Below are positions 17,211 to 25,549 of a stretch of DNA of 64,000 nt, piece by piece. The stretch comes from Roseihalotalea indica. Its GTDB lineage: Bacteria > Bacteroidota > Bacteroidia > Cytophagales > Cyclobacteriaceae. The number at the start of each line of letters is the position of its first letter. Position 1 is the first letter of the stretch. The position numbers and the translations under genes were made by a program. The stretch covers positions 310,001 through 374,000 of the forward strand of contig NZ_JAINFL010000004.1 in assembly GCF_022458895.1 (NCBI RefSeq), read 5' to 3'. The notes beneath the pieces were generated by a model. That model searched no databases. It had not been told where the DNA came from and worked only from the letters and a program-made list of their open reading frames with translations.

Positions 17211-18818
17211 ATGAAATCATTTAAATCCATTCGCATTTTCGTGATTTTTGCTATTCTGAGCTGCATCTCAGTTTCATGCGACAAAGATATCATAGAGCCC
17301 GATAGCGAAGCTTCGGTTGAAGTGGCTGGTAGTCAAAACTACATCTTACCCTATAATTTTGATTGGGAAGCTACAACTTTTAACTGGATGCCCTACCCCG
17401 CAGCTCAGGGGCAAATACCTCCTCCCTGGATAGGCCAAGGGTCATTGGTTGGCGTTATTTCTCCGGATATGTTAGGAGACCGGAAAAAGTCTGATGGTTG
17501 GGTACTGGTCTATAGTACCTTTAGCCCTACGCTGGCCAATAAGAACCCCTACTTTATGCTCTACAACAAATTTCGTGGTTTGGTAAGAGTGTTTCAGTAT
17601 GTCAACGATCTTGGTTCATTTGCTAACTCTACCTACATCCAGGATGGAATGTATCACGGAAGCGCCAGCTTAAAACTGATGAATTTTGCCGATAAGGACG
17701 TAGTGGATGTCACGACAAACAGCCTGGGTGTTGACCGCGTTCAACCCAACCCTTTCAATGGGGCTCCCTTAGCCAACCACAAATGGTATTTTACGCAGTA
17801 TGAAATGGCATACGACCCTTCCATCGTCCCCACTCTTTCTACTACCCCTCCGCAAATGTCTTTTTACTTCAATTCAATCAACATTGCCGAGATTTCATTG
17901 GGTGGAACTATTGAAGCCAAAGTAAACGGGACAATAGGGGCTAGTACTTCTTCAAGCAGCGGTAATTTATGGAATACGGTTAACTCGCAGGCAAAATCGC
18001 TAGGTAAAGGCGCACTTACATCCAGCTTTGAGGCTATGGTGAAAAATACCATTGACGCTACCGGAAAAAATAAAGTGGGTGTTCAACCTACCAAGTGGAA
18101 GCCCCTTAAGGTTGGTATGGAAGCGGCTATGAACGCCATTACCGGAAACATTCCCGGAGCAGCAAAAAACATTTTGAGTGCCATTATTGGAGGAAGCAGC
18201 AGCAGTGCCGGGCAAACCGCTAACTTAACATTGAATGGAACATTAACGGTTAAAGGTACAGAAACTACGAAAGGTTCGCTCCCCTCTCAGCCCGTGTCTT
18301 TTTATATTCCCGGATCATTGCAGAAGAATAGCTCCGGAGGGTACAACGTGCAGAGTTACGTACCCCTTTATAATAAAAGTTTTGGTCTGTTCAATATTTC
18401 TGCAAAGCCCACGGTTCAGATAATTACAAAGAGAACCCAAGGTCAGAATGGAATCAATACTTATGACACTGAATACAAAATAAAACCAGGTACACTTAAC
18501 ATTCAGTGGAACCCCGTGGTAAATGGTGCAGATGCTACGATTGTTAGCTTAACCACCGAGGTATTAGCTACCTTCACGGGTAATATTGATATGGGTTTGA
18601 CGTATGCTATGGCCAGTCTTGAAGATATCTACGGTCAGAAAGCCTACTCCGGAAGAAATAGTTTCAGACTTATTCATCACTACGATACGCTTCCTGCAGA
18701 AGAAACCGCTGCCTATATTCGGATTTCCTTTGTAGTACGGCCCAAAAATGGTGGCCCTGATGCTGCGATCATCAAAACGTTTGCGGTAAATAAAGAGCGA
18801 TCCTTAATCTATATGTAA
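17211..18818 (+). CDS. Hypothetical lipoprotein, 535 residues
   Basis: I do not recognise the family. The N-terminus is a lipoprotein signal (FAILSCISVSCDKD, likely Cys23), so the protein is membrane-anchored and probably surface-exposed. The mature part looks beta-rich and lacks further membrane helices. A central Gly/Ser/Thr-rich zone (about residues 225-355) has two stretches with alternating hydrophobic and small polar residues (EAKVNGTIGASTSSSSG; TANLTLNGTLTVKGTETT) flanking a helical, Ala/Gly-rich segment (GMEAAMNAITGNIPGAAKNIL). That pattern is reminiscent of amphipathic hairpins of pore-forming proteins, but no family signature is present. It is followed by a long stem-loop, so it appears to be its own transcript. 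Confidence 0.75.
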   Translation: MKSFKSIRIFVIFAILSCISVSCDKDIIEPDSEASVEVAGSQNYILPYNFDWEATTFNWMPYPAAQGQIPPPWIGQGSLVGVISPDMLGDRKKSDGWVLVYSTFSPTLANKNPYFMLYNKFRGLVRVFQYVNDLGSFANSTYIQDGMYHGSASLKLMNFADKDVVDVTTNSLGVDRVQPNPFNGAPLANHKWYFTQYEMAYDPSIVPTLSTTPPQMSFYFNSINIAEISLGGTIEAKVNGTIGASTSSSSGNLWNTVNSQAKSLGKGALTSSFEAMVKNTIDATGKNKVGVQPTKWKPLKVGMEAAMNAITGNIPGAAKNILSAIIGGSSSSAGQTANLTLNGTLTVKGTETTKGSLPSQPVSFYIPGSLQKNSSGGYNVQSYVPLYNKSFGLFNISAKPTVQIITKRTQGQNGINTYDTEYKIKPGTLNIQWNPVVNGADATIVSLTTEVLATFTGNIDMGLTYAMASLEDIYGQKAYSGRNSFRLIHHYDTLPAEETAAYIRISFVVRPKNGGPDAAIIKTFAVNKERSLIYM

Positions 18819-19161
18819 TACTGGTGTTTTTCAGAGAAGGTAAGTCTTTGATTTAATGATCTAAAATGAAAGCTAGAAGGAAGGTTGTCGTCAAATAGTA
18901 CTTATTTGAATGCTTAACCTTCCTTACAGCTATTCTATCAAATCAATTGTAGCGGCTGCCAGCATCTCAATTTTCTGTGATCGTCGGTGGTTGAAAGAAT
19001 AGGTATAAGGCCGAAAATTTTAGACAATTCCTATAATTACGTTCTGAATTCTCAAAGCAAGGCTTGCCCCTTTATCTCCATTGGCGTTACACCTACGTTG
19101 ATTCTTATCTCAGAGATTCATCAGATACAACCGTAATAACTCAACTTCTTTTAAAAAATAG
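18819..19161. other. Intergenic region after the 535-residue lipoprotein gene
   Basis: No gene seen in this 343-base stretch. It contains the strong nested stem-loop at 18877-18925. The beta-barrel gene at its right edge presumably has its own promoter here, but no TAnnTTTG box stands out. Confidence 0.5.
18877..18925 (+). terminator. Nested stem-loop, probable transcript end
   Basis: Outer arms AAGGAAGGTT (18877-18886) and AACCTTCCTT (18916-18925) are perfectly complementary over 10 bp. Inner arms TCAAATA (18891-18897) and TATTTGA (18903-18909) pair over 7 bp. It lies 58 bases after the lipoprotein stop. There is no following U-tract, so it may act as a 3'-end stabiliser rather than a classical terminator. 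Confidence 0.55.
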
Positions 19162-19869
19162 ATGAAAGCACTGATCACCCTTGTATTGATTGGCAACTGC
19201 CGGTTACAGTTGTTTGCTCAAACTTTTTTAGAGGCAAAGGGGGGATATTCTTATAATACTTTATCAACAGTGAATTCATCCATAAACTCATCAGAAACAT
19301 TAGGTGATGGGGGCTTTTATTTCAGCGGACAAATCAGTAAAAAGTATTACCGGTTCATTGTAAAGACGGGCGCAGAAGTTCTACAAAAGAATTATTTCAT
19401 AAAAAGGTTAGATGAATATTCCGGTATTATACAATCATCCAAAAATATATATTTAACTGTACCTCTTGCTTTTCAGGTTAAATTGATTGAGGTGAAGAAA
19501 TTGGAAATTCATATTAATGCAGGGGCCTACGGCGGCTATTGGATAACGAACAACATTGAAGGCACTATTCCCAATGCATTTAATACCACTTTCAAAATAT
19601 CAAATAACCATGAAGTAATACAAAACTTCTATTTGGCGAAGTATACCCTTAAAAACAAATTTAATAGAACCCGGGATCATCGATTAGAAGTTGGTGCTGC
19701 GGCTGGCTTGCAGTTACAATATTTCGTAATACCATCAGTTTCGCCCGTTCTAAGTTTTAGTTACTACCAGGCCTTTACCTACACTCAGAAAGAATACATG
19801 CTTAATCAACCTAAAAAGGTAAATCAAACGATGGTGTTTTCCGGTGGCATTCTATTCAGGGTAAGATAA
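19162..19869 (+). CDS. Outer-membrane beta-barrel-like protein, 235 residues
   Basis: An exported protein with a signal peptide (MKALITLVLIGN...LFAQ) followed by alternating amphipathic strands typical of small Bacteroidota outer-membrane barrels (for example FYFSGQISKKYYRFIVKTGAEVL; HRLEVGAAAGLQLQYFVIP; TMVFSGGILFRVR at the C-terminus). About 8-10 strands can be guessed. It is of the general porin-family/PorT-like OMP_b-brl type, without a motif that assigns a function. The stop is only 11 bases before the S41 peptidase gene, so the two genes are very likely co-transcribed and may act together at the cell surface. Confidence 0.72.
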   Translation: MKALITLVLIGNCRLQLFAQTFLEAKGGYSYNTLSTVNSSINSSETLGDGGFYFSGQISKKYYRFIVKTGAEVLQKNYFIKRLDEYSGIIQSSKNIYLTVPLAFQVKLIEVKKLEIHINAGAYGGYWITNNIEGTIPNAFNTTFKISNNHEVIQNFYLAKYTLKNKFNRTRDHRLEVGAAAGLQLQYFVIPSVSPVLSFSYYQAFTYTQKEYMLNQPKKVNQTMVFSGGILFRVR

Positions 19870-19880
19870 TCCGCGTAGCT

Positions 19881-21050
19881 ATGAATCTAATGTTACTCCC
19901 CCGGCATTCCAGACCTTTCCTTTTAATGATTAGTATCATTCTCATTTCCTGTCATGAATCAGCGCTGGAAGAAATCGGTTCGCCAAAAAGTTTTACTGAT
20001 ATCTTTGAGCTTTTTTGGGAAGGAATGAACAGAAATTATGTGTACTGGGATATTGATTCTACTGACTGGGATGAAACGTACCACGACTACTTCCCGCTTT
20101 TTGCTGCGTTGAATATGAATGACGATCGCGATGTAATAAAATCCGTAGACTATTTTCGCGAAATGACTGCCCATCTTATAGATGGGCACTTTAGCATCTC
20201 CTTCGCGCATCCGCTTATTGACGATGTCACCATTAATCCACTGTTGGAGCGCCGGACTAAAGCCAATAAACTACACTATTTTTACACGTACTTACCCTAC
20301 GATACAGCCTATCTGGATTCAGGCTACGCACTTGGTCTTGATTATACTAACTCGGGCTTTAACAACCCGTTAATTGTGCTTTGCGGAACGATAAATCAAG
20401 ACATTATCTATTTTTCCTGCAATTATTTTGGTTTGGTGAAATCGTACTATACTAACCCAACCGGAGATGTTTATAAAGTATTGGAGCATTTCTTTAGTCT
20501 TTTGGAAACGCTACCCAATGCCAAAGCCGCGATTATTGATGTGAGAGGTAATCCCGGTGGTGACCTGGCCGATTTAGACTTTATATTAGGCAGATTTGTT
20601 GATAAGCCCTTGCACTTTGGGTATAGTCAGTACAAACGCAATGATGGAAGATTAGAATTTACCGACTGGATCAACGCTTATATTACCCCTACAGTAGAGG
20701 GTAAGAAAACCAGCGTTCCCCTGGCTGTATTAGCCGATAATTATTCCGCCTCTCTTTCAGAGACTTTCGTTATGGCGATCCAATCCATGCCGAACACCCT
20801 TTTTTTGGGTGAAAGAACCTGGGGCGCCACGGGCCCTATCGTTGATCAGGAAATTTATGAGAGCGGTTCTTTCAAAGTAGAAAATTTCATGAGTGTTCAG
20901 GCTTCATCCTGTAAGTTCAAATCTCTTGATAACCAGATTTACGAAAGTAATGGGCTGATACCCGATATTATTATGCCTTATTCATCGGAAGCCTATGTCA
21001 GTGGAATTGATCTGCAACTTGAAAAAATTCTTGAGCTGTTAAATAAGTAA
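19881..21050 (+). CDS. S41 family (C-terminal processing type) peptidase, lipoprotein
   Basis: A 389-residue serine protease of family S41. The start region has a lipobox (LMISIILISCHES). The peptidase core contains AAIIDVRGNPGGDLADLDFILGR-type sequence (the strand-loop D-V-R-G-N-P-G-G is diagnostic) and the nucleophile region LADNYSASLSETFVMA, where the Ser in SASLS near residue 290 is the expected catalytic residue, followed by GERTWGATG. No PDZ domain is evident, as in many Bacteroidota S41 lipoproteins of this size. It is encoded directly after a small beta-barrel gene. Substrate unknown; expected to act at the outer membrane or periplasm. Confidence 0.88.
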   Translation: MNLMLLPRHSRPFLLMISIILISCHESALEEIGSPKSFTDIFELFWEGMNRNYVYWDIDSTDWDETYHDYFPLFAALNMNDDRDVIKSVDYFREMTAHLIDGHFSISFAHPLIDDVTINPLLERRTKANKLHYFYTYLPYDTAYLDSGYALGLDYTNSGFNNPLIVLCGTINQDIIYFSCNYFGLVKSYYTNPTGDVYKVLEHFFSLLETLPNAKAAIIDVRGNPGGDLADLDFILGRFVDKPLHFGYSQYKRNDGRLEFTDWINAYITPTVEGKKTSVPLAVLADNYSASLSETFVMAIQSMPNTLFLGERTWGATGPIVDQEIYESGSFKVENFMSVQASSCKFKSLDNQIYESNGLIPDIIMPYSSEAYVSGIDLQLEKILELLNK

Positions 21051-21161
21051 CGTATATCCAATATCACTATACCTCTCATAGCTATTATTAACGTATCACT
21101 TCCATTCATCGCAAAATAAACCCTTAAGCGAGACTTTATGACGAGCTGAAAGTACATCCGT

Positions 21162-21335
21162 TTAACGTCGGAAAAGATAAATTCCAGCCCAAGATCCCAG
21201 GATTATGCCTATCACTATGATAAAGTTTAGCTGACCGCCATAAAACGTATTGACAATATAAAGGGCAATTAAGAACCCGACGGTTGCCCCACAAATTGCC
21301 CGCACTACGTAAGGCATCCGAATGTGCTTCAACAT
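21162..21335 (-). CDS. Small two-helix membrane protein, 57 residues
   Basis: A short frame read by hand: MLKHIRMPYVVRAICG, then a hydrophobic helix (ATVGFLIALYIVNTFY), a short GGQLN turn, a second helix (FIIVIGIILGSWAGIYLF) and a basic RR end. Positive charges at both ends suggest both termini face the cytoplasm. It lies in an otherwise empty gap between the S41 peptidase and the xylanase, on the opposite strand to both. The coherent helix-turn-helix hydrophobic pattern with flanking Arg/Lys argues for a real gene. Family and function not recognised. Confidence 0.62.
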   Translation of the reverse strand: MLKHIRMPYVVRAICGATVGFLIALYIVNTFYGGQLNFIIVIGIILGSWAGIYLFRR

Positions 21336-21738
21336 GAATATGATTTTTAAAATTTAAGTTGATGACTCGAATTTTTTAGAAAGAAAATACCACATACATC
21401 ACTGATAATCAATAATTTAACAAATTATTATTAACTCAATACTTTATTAACTAGTTCTTTTTACTTATCTCTTCCAAGCTACCAATAAGCCATCAAAAAA
21501 AACAACTTACTACAATAAGGCAGGTTATTGGCTCGCCCGCTTTTGTTCCAAGGTTACTTACATTCCTCTAAAATTAGTATTAACTTCAGCTTATGAAATA
21601 GAAGCATTTTAAATTTCCAGGGCAAAAGACATTTATTTCGTAAAATTAATCCGTAGTTTCCACGTCAATAATAACATAGCTAAAAAATAATTTCTACCGA
21701 ATAACGTTTTCCCAGCATCGAAGAAGTACCTGAGCACT
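21336..21738. other. AT-rich intergenic region before the xylanase
   Basis: This 403-base region divides the small membrane protein and the GH10 gene. No coding frame is supported. CCAATAA and TTATTGG form a loose 7-bp inverted repeat about 50 bases apart near 21480-21540, which may be chance. Confidence 0.45.
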
Positions 21739-22800
21739 ATGAGATTTTTTTCGTTTTTTTCCAGTTTAGGCCTCTTGGCCATTGTCATGATCGGCAATAG
21801 TCTTGACTCTACCGAAACAACCCTCCGATCGGCAGCCGATTTTCCGGTAGGTGTTGCTGTCATTCCTAATCGGCTCAACCAGACTGAATATGCTACAGTA
21901 GTAGCCCGTGAGTTTAGCAGCCTGACGGCAGAAAATATGATGAAACCCCAATATTTGTGGGCCGGTGAGCGGACTTATGATTTTAGCCGGAGCGATTCTA
22001 TCATTAATTTTGCACAAGCTCACAACATGCAGGTGCACGGACATACCCTGGCCTGGCATAATATGCAACCCCGCTGGTTACGGGAGTCTATTGATTCGTA
22101 CGATTCTGCTACGCTGGAAAATATGCTACGCGATTATATTCAGGCGGTGGTAACGCACTACCAGGGCAAAGTGGTAAGCTGGGATGTGGTAAACGAAGCT
22201 ATTGACCCAGACGGCAATGGCATGCGAAAGTCGGTATACCAGCAAAAGCTGGGTGATGACTATGTTGCCCGCTGCCATCAGTATGCCCGAGAAGCCGACC
22301 CGGATGTGCTCCTATTTTACAATGATTATGATGTGGCGGCCAAACCGGAAAAACTGAAGGCGATACTGGCTATGGTCGATGATTTTCAGCAGCGAAATAT
22401 CCCCATTGATGGAATTGGTATGCAGATGCACGTTGGCCTGGATTTGTCCCTTGAGAATTTTCAGTATGCGGTTGATGAAATTTCACGTCGCGGATTGAAG
22501 ATCCATCTGTCTGAAGTAGATATTAAAACCAATAAGCAGGGTAAAGCCAAAGAGCTAACCAAAGAAATGGCCCAGGCTCAGCAGGAAAAAATGAAGGAGA
22601 TCGTTCAAGTTTTCAACAGTTTGCCGGAAGATAACAAGTTTGCCATTACATTCTGGGGACTGCGAGACAATGATAGCTGGCTTACCAACCATACCGGTTC
22701 ACCGCAATGGCCCCTGCTTTTTGACCGTGATCTTCAAAAAAAACCCATGTATCAGGGATTTCTGGATGGCCTGGAGAGCGCACGAACATCTAATAATTAG
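21739..22800 (+). CDS. Endo-1,4-beta-xylanase, GH10
   Basis: A 353-residue secreted GH10 enzyme with a single catalytic domain. After a signal peptide (FFSFFSSLGLLAIVMIGNS) come the family landmarks: FSSLTAENMMKPQYLW, the substrate loop VHGHTLAWHNMQPRWL, the acid/base Glu153 in WDVVNEAIDPDG, LLFYNDYDVA, IGMQMHVG, and the nucleophile Glu259 in IHLSEVDIK. A terminal FWGLRDNDSWL completes the (beta/alpha)8 barrel. It cleaves internal beta-1,4 links of xylan, probably in the periplasm because no lipobox or sorting domain is seen. The gene stands alone; its product could feed the GH39 enzyme encoded elsewhere in the window. Very secure call. Confidence 0.95.
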   Translation: MRFFSFFSSLGLLAIVMIGNSLDSTETTLRSAADFPVGVAVIPNRLNQTEYATVVAREFSSLTAENMMKPQYLWAGERTYDFSRSDSIINFAQAHNMQVHGHTLAWHNMQPRWLRESIDSYDSATLENMLRDYIQAVVTHYQGKVVSWDVVNEAIDPDGNGMRKSVYQQKLGDDYVARCHQYAREADPDVLLFYNDYDVAAKPEKLKAILAMVDDFQQRNIPIDGIGMQMHVGLDLSLENFQYAVDEISRRGLKIHLSEVDIKTNKQGKAKELTKEMAQAQQEKMKEIVQVFNSLPEDNKFAITFWGLRDNDSWLTNHTGSPQWPLLFDRDLQKKPMYQGFLDGLESARTSNN

Positions 22801-22839
22801 ATTCGCGCTTCCGGCATTTTTTAACCAAACCCAATTTCC

Positions 22840-22938
22840 ATGAAAAGACGCCACATCCTGATTGCGGCTCTGTTAATCATTATTCTTGGTTTGATAGTCA
22901 TTCTGTTAGGCTACTCCATTTACTCACCCCGTTTTTAG
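22840..22938 (+). CDS. Predicted 32-residue single-helix membrane peptide
   Basis: Read by hand: MKRRHILIAALLIIILGL, then IVILLGYSIYSPRF and stop. The basic N-terminus and one continuous ~24-residue hydrophobic helix look like a small membrane peptide. It starts 39 bases after the xylanase stop and ends just upstream of the promoter of the first cobalamin riboswitch. It could be a genuine small protein co-transcribed with the xylanase or a chance frame; codon pattern alone cannot decide. Confidence 0.4.
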   Translation: MKRRHILIAALLIIILGLIVILLGYSIYSPRF

Positions 22939-22992
22939 CTTCACTTTTAGAAACATCAGGCTTATGAACGTGGGAATTTCCGGCAATTTATC

Positions 22993-23000
22993 TAGTTTTG
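22993..23000 (+). promoter_or_regulatory. -7 box TAGTTTTG before cobalamin riboswitch 1
   Basis: TAGTTTTG fits TAnnTTTG and would start RNA about 7 bases later, exactly where the riboswitch begins. No clear -33 TTG at the right spacing was found. Confidence 0.45.
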
Positions 23001-23007
23001 CAACCTG

Positions 23008-23230
23008 TTAAGGTGTCTGGTACCTAGTGTGCCGGATGAAAAGGGAAACCGGTGCAAGTCCGGTGCAGACCTCGCTGCTGTAACTCCGTTCTGGACTTCT
23101 TATGCCAGATCATTACTCTTACCCCACACATGTCGCTGTTCGCTTTATGGGCGGGAAGGCTGTACGAGTAAGGAGAAGCCAGAAGACCTGCCTTAGCCAC
23201 CATCTGCCAGCTTCCGAGGAGCGAAGCAAA
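23008..23230 (+). ncRNA. Cobalamin riboswitch 1 (leader of btuF-btuC-btuD)
   Basis: Cobalamin-type aptamer. It contains the conserved AAAAGGGAA (23039-23047), the GGTGCAAGTCCGGTGCAG core, the CTGCTGTAAC segment, and the B12 box AGCCAGAAGACCTGCC at 23177-23192 (one base off the commonest AGCCAGGAGACCTGCC). After the box, a hairpin GCTTC (23210-23214)/GAAGC (23223-23227) presents the loop CGAGGAGC. Its CGAGG (23215-23219) is exactly complementary to CCTCG (23070-23074) in the L5 position, the classical L5-L13 kissing interaction. The same loop holds a GAGGAG Shine-Dalgarno-like run 14-15 bases before the btuF start. B12 binding should therefore lock the ribosome site and repress the ABC transporter genes. 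Confidence 0.93.
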
Positions 23231-23241
23231 AAGATACTTCT

Positions 23242-24450
23242 ATGGCTATAATTTTTCATTTCCTTCGGGATAGTCGTTGGGCTTTCTTATCATTTCATCC
23301 TCCCATTAATTGGTTGATCGGGCTAGGGGTAAGCCTTCTATGCTTACGGTGTGGAACACCTCAGTCTACTGAAAATAATGGAACTGTCACCTCCGATACT
23401 TCTCTAACCTGGAAACCGCTGGATATCCGATACGCTCAGGGGTTTACAATTGAGTATCATTCGGATTATAAAACACTGCTGTTATATCAGCCGAGCGATA
23501 CTCTCCGCTATCTGCTGCTTCCCCCTAACTCTCCCCTACCACCAGAAAAATCTTATGACCAGGTAATTCATATTCCGGTCAAACGCGTCATTACTCAATC
23601 GACTACCCACCTGGCACTAATGCGCTTTCTGGATGCTGAAGATGCCATTGTTGGGCTGGATAATGCAGACTACGTTTATGATTCAATCATTGCGAAGCGG
23701 GTTGAAGAGGGAATTATTCAGGAAGTAGGCAGTGGAACGTCTTTGAATACCGAACGGGTCATCGCTTTGCAGCCCGACTTATTATTGGTGTCCCGTATGC
23801 CCGGTAGCAGTCTGGACCCTTACCAAAAATTTATTGCAATGGGCATTCCCGTCATTCCCAATGCCGAATGGATGGAGCCTACTCCTTTGGGAAAGGCAGA
23901 ATGGGTCAAGTTAATGGCCGCTTTGCTTAACCGGGAAGAACAGGCCGCATCTAGATTTACTGAAGTACAACATGCCTACGATAGCCTTATCCAAATAGCC
24001 CAGCAAGCGCAGCAAACACCCGAAGTGGTGGTTGGCTCTCCTTTTCAGGGTAGTTGGTATGTGCCGGGCGGAAACAGCTATCGCGGCAGCTTACTGCGCC
24101 ATGCTCAGGCAGGCTGGCCCTGGAGCCAGGATACTTCTGCCGTCAGTTTTCCGATCGCCTTCGAGCGTATTTATGCTTTCGGACTACAAGCACCTTACTG
24201 GCTTGACCCCGGACAGGCGCACAGCAAAGCCGAATTACTCGCCATCGATACCCGTTTTGCAGATTTCAAAGCCTTTCGGCAGAACCGAATTTATAACAGC
24301 AACCGCCGACTTAACCCCGGCGGAGGCGGAAATGATTACTATGAAAGTGGAGCGGTCTACCCGCAACGGGTTCTGGCCGATCTTATCAAGATACTCCATC
24401 CTGAATTGTTGCCGGAACACGAGTTGTACTACTATCAACGCTTGCCCTGA
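23242..24450 (+). CDS. btuF: Cobalamin ABC transporter substrate-binding lipoprotein (BtuF-like)
   Basis: A 402-residue periplasmic-binding protein of the helical-backbone (TroA/FecB/BtuF) class. A hydrophobic N-terminal segment ends in LLCLRC, giving a probable lipoprotein at the periplasmic face. The first lobe has HIPVKRVITQSTTHLALMRFLDAEDAIVGLDNADYVYD and the typical ALQPDLLLVSR step, and the second lobe has VVVGSPFQGSWYVPGGNSY. It is directly controlled by the cobalamin riboswitch, and its stop overlaps the permease start (TGATG), so translation is coupled. Riboswitch context makes B12 the likely ligand rather than an iron siderophore. The N-terminus is long before the lipobox; a later start is possible. 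Confidence 0.88.
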   Translation: MAIIFHFLRDSRWAFLSFHPPINWLIGLGVSLLCLRCGTPQSTENNGTVTSDTSLTWKPLDIRYAQGFTIEYHSDYKTLLLYQPSDTLRYLLLPPNSPLPPEKSYDQVIHIPVKRVITQSTTHLALMRFLDAEDAIVGLDNADYVYDSIIAKRVEEGIIQEVGSGTSLNTERVIALQPDLLLVSRMPGSSLDPYQKFIAMGIPVIPNAEWMEPTPLGKAEWVKLMAALLNREEQAASRFTEVQHAYDSLIQIAQQAQQTPEVVVGSPFQGSWYVPGGNSYRGSLLRHAQAGWPWSQDTSAVSFPIAFERIYAFGLQAPYWLDPGQAHSKAELLAIDTRFADFKAFRQNRIYNSNRRLNPGGGGNDYYESGAVYPQRVLADLIKILHPELLPEHELYYYQRLP

Positions 24451-25541
24451 TGCCTACAATGGCTAAAACTACCTCTTCCCATCATATGCGGAGAAAAGAA
24501 AGTTTATCTCCTTCGGTCTGGTTGGTATTATTAGGCTTGGGAGTGATTATCGCTGGCGTTGCTGATATTGCCTGGGGCTCGGTACCCATTCCTTTGGGCG
24601 AGGTATTCCAGTTACTGATTGGTGGCAAATCTGATTCCGAGATCTGGAGCAACATTCTTTTTAAAATTCGCCTTCCCAAAGCCTGTACAGCATTACTAGC
24701 GGGTATAGCTTTGTCGGTCAGTGGATTACAGCTTCAAACGTTATTTAGAAACCCTCTGGCGGGGCCTTCGGTGCTGGGTATTACAGCCGGGGCCAGCCTG
24801 GGGGTAGCCGCAGTCATGCTGGCTTCCGGACAATCGGCAACCTTGTACGCTATCCAGCAATCAGGAGTGGGTCAGGGTTGGTTGCTGGTATGTGCCGCCA
24901 GTGCTGGTGCAGCGTTGGTATTGTTGCTTATCCTGGCGGTGTCATTACGCATTAATGATAATATTGTACTTCTGATCATTGGTATCATGTTCAGTAATAT
25001 CACACTATCGGTGGTCAGTATCTGGCAGTACTTTAGCCAGCCGGAACAGATTAGAGATTACCTCCTCTGGACACTCGGGAGCCTGGGTAGCGTTACCACG
25101 GAGCATTTAGGTATTTTGTTTCCTCTTACTTTTCTAGGAGTATTGGGGGCTTTTTTACTTTCCAAAAATTTAAATGGCTTATTATTAGGAGAGCAATATG
25201 CCCGAAGCATGGGCTTGCCTATCTTAACCACTCGCATTGGCATTATTCTGGTTACCAGCATTTTAGTAGGATTAATCACCGGATTTTGTGGTCCGATTGG
25301 TTTTGTCGGCATTGCGGTACCGCATCTGGTTCGTTCCCTTTTTCATACCACCGACCATCGCTGGCTTATCCCGGGTTGTTGCCTGATGGGAGCGTTGGTA
25401 TTGCTTCTGTGCGACCTAATCTCTCAATGGCCGGGTAGCGCCTGGGTACTGCCGATCAATGCCATCACGGCTTTGCTGGGTTCACCGGTTGTTATCTGGG
25501 TGATTATACGTCGTAGAAATTTACAGTCCCACTTCCACTAA
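24450..25541 (+). CDS. btuC: Cobalamin ABC transporter permease (BtuC, FecCD family)
   Basis: A 363-residue FecCD-family permease with about ten membrane helices. Recognisable segments are RLPKACTALLAGIALSVSGLQLQTLFRNPLAGPSVLGITAGASLGV (conserved R-L-P-R and N-P-L-A-x-P-x-x-L-G), LLWTLGSLG, and GFCGPIGFVGIAVPHLVRSL near the end (the coupling region that contacts the ATPase). It forms the inner-membrane channel with the neighbouring ATPase and is fed by the substrate-binding lipoprotein. It begins within the stop codon of btuF and ends eight bases before the ATPase start. Family secure; B12 specificity inferred from the riboswitch. Confidence 0.92.
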   Translation: MPTMAKTTSSHHMRRKESLSPSVWLVLLGLGVIIAGVADIAWGSVPIPLGEVFQLLIGGKSDSEIWSNILFKIRLPKACTALLAGIALSVSGLQLQTLFRNPLAGPSVLGITAGASLGVAAVMLASGQSATLYAIQQSGVGQGWLLVCAASAGAALVLLLILAVSLRINDNIVLLIIGIMFSNITLSVVSIWQYFSQPEQIRDYLLWTLGSLGSVTTEHLGILFPLTFLGVLGAFLLSKNLNGLLLGEQYARSMGLPILTTRIGIILVTSILVGLITGFCGPIGFVGIAVPHLVRSLFHTTDHRWLIPGCCLMGALVLLLCDLISQWPGSAWVLPINAITALLGSPVVIWVIIRRRNLQSHFH

Positions 25542-25549
25542 TCAACCAC

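Noticed and set aside
16823..18960. TGTAGCGGCT present on both sides of the unknown lipoprotein gene
   Set aside because: Only ten bases match and the flanks differ, so it is not evidence for a mobile element or attachment site.
24032..24466. 144-residue forward frame overlapping btuF
   Set aside because: Shadow frame within the real substrate-binding protein gene; no independent signal.
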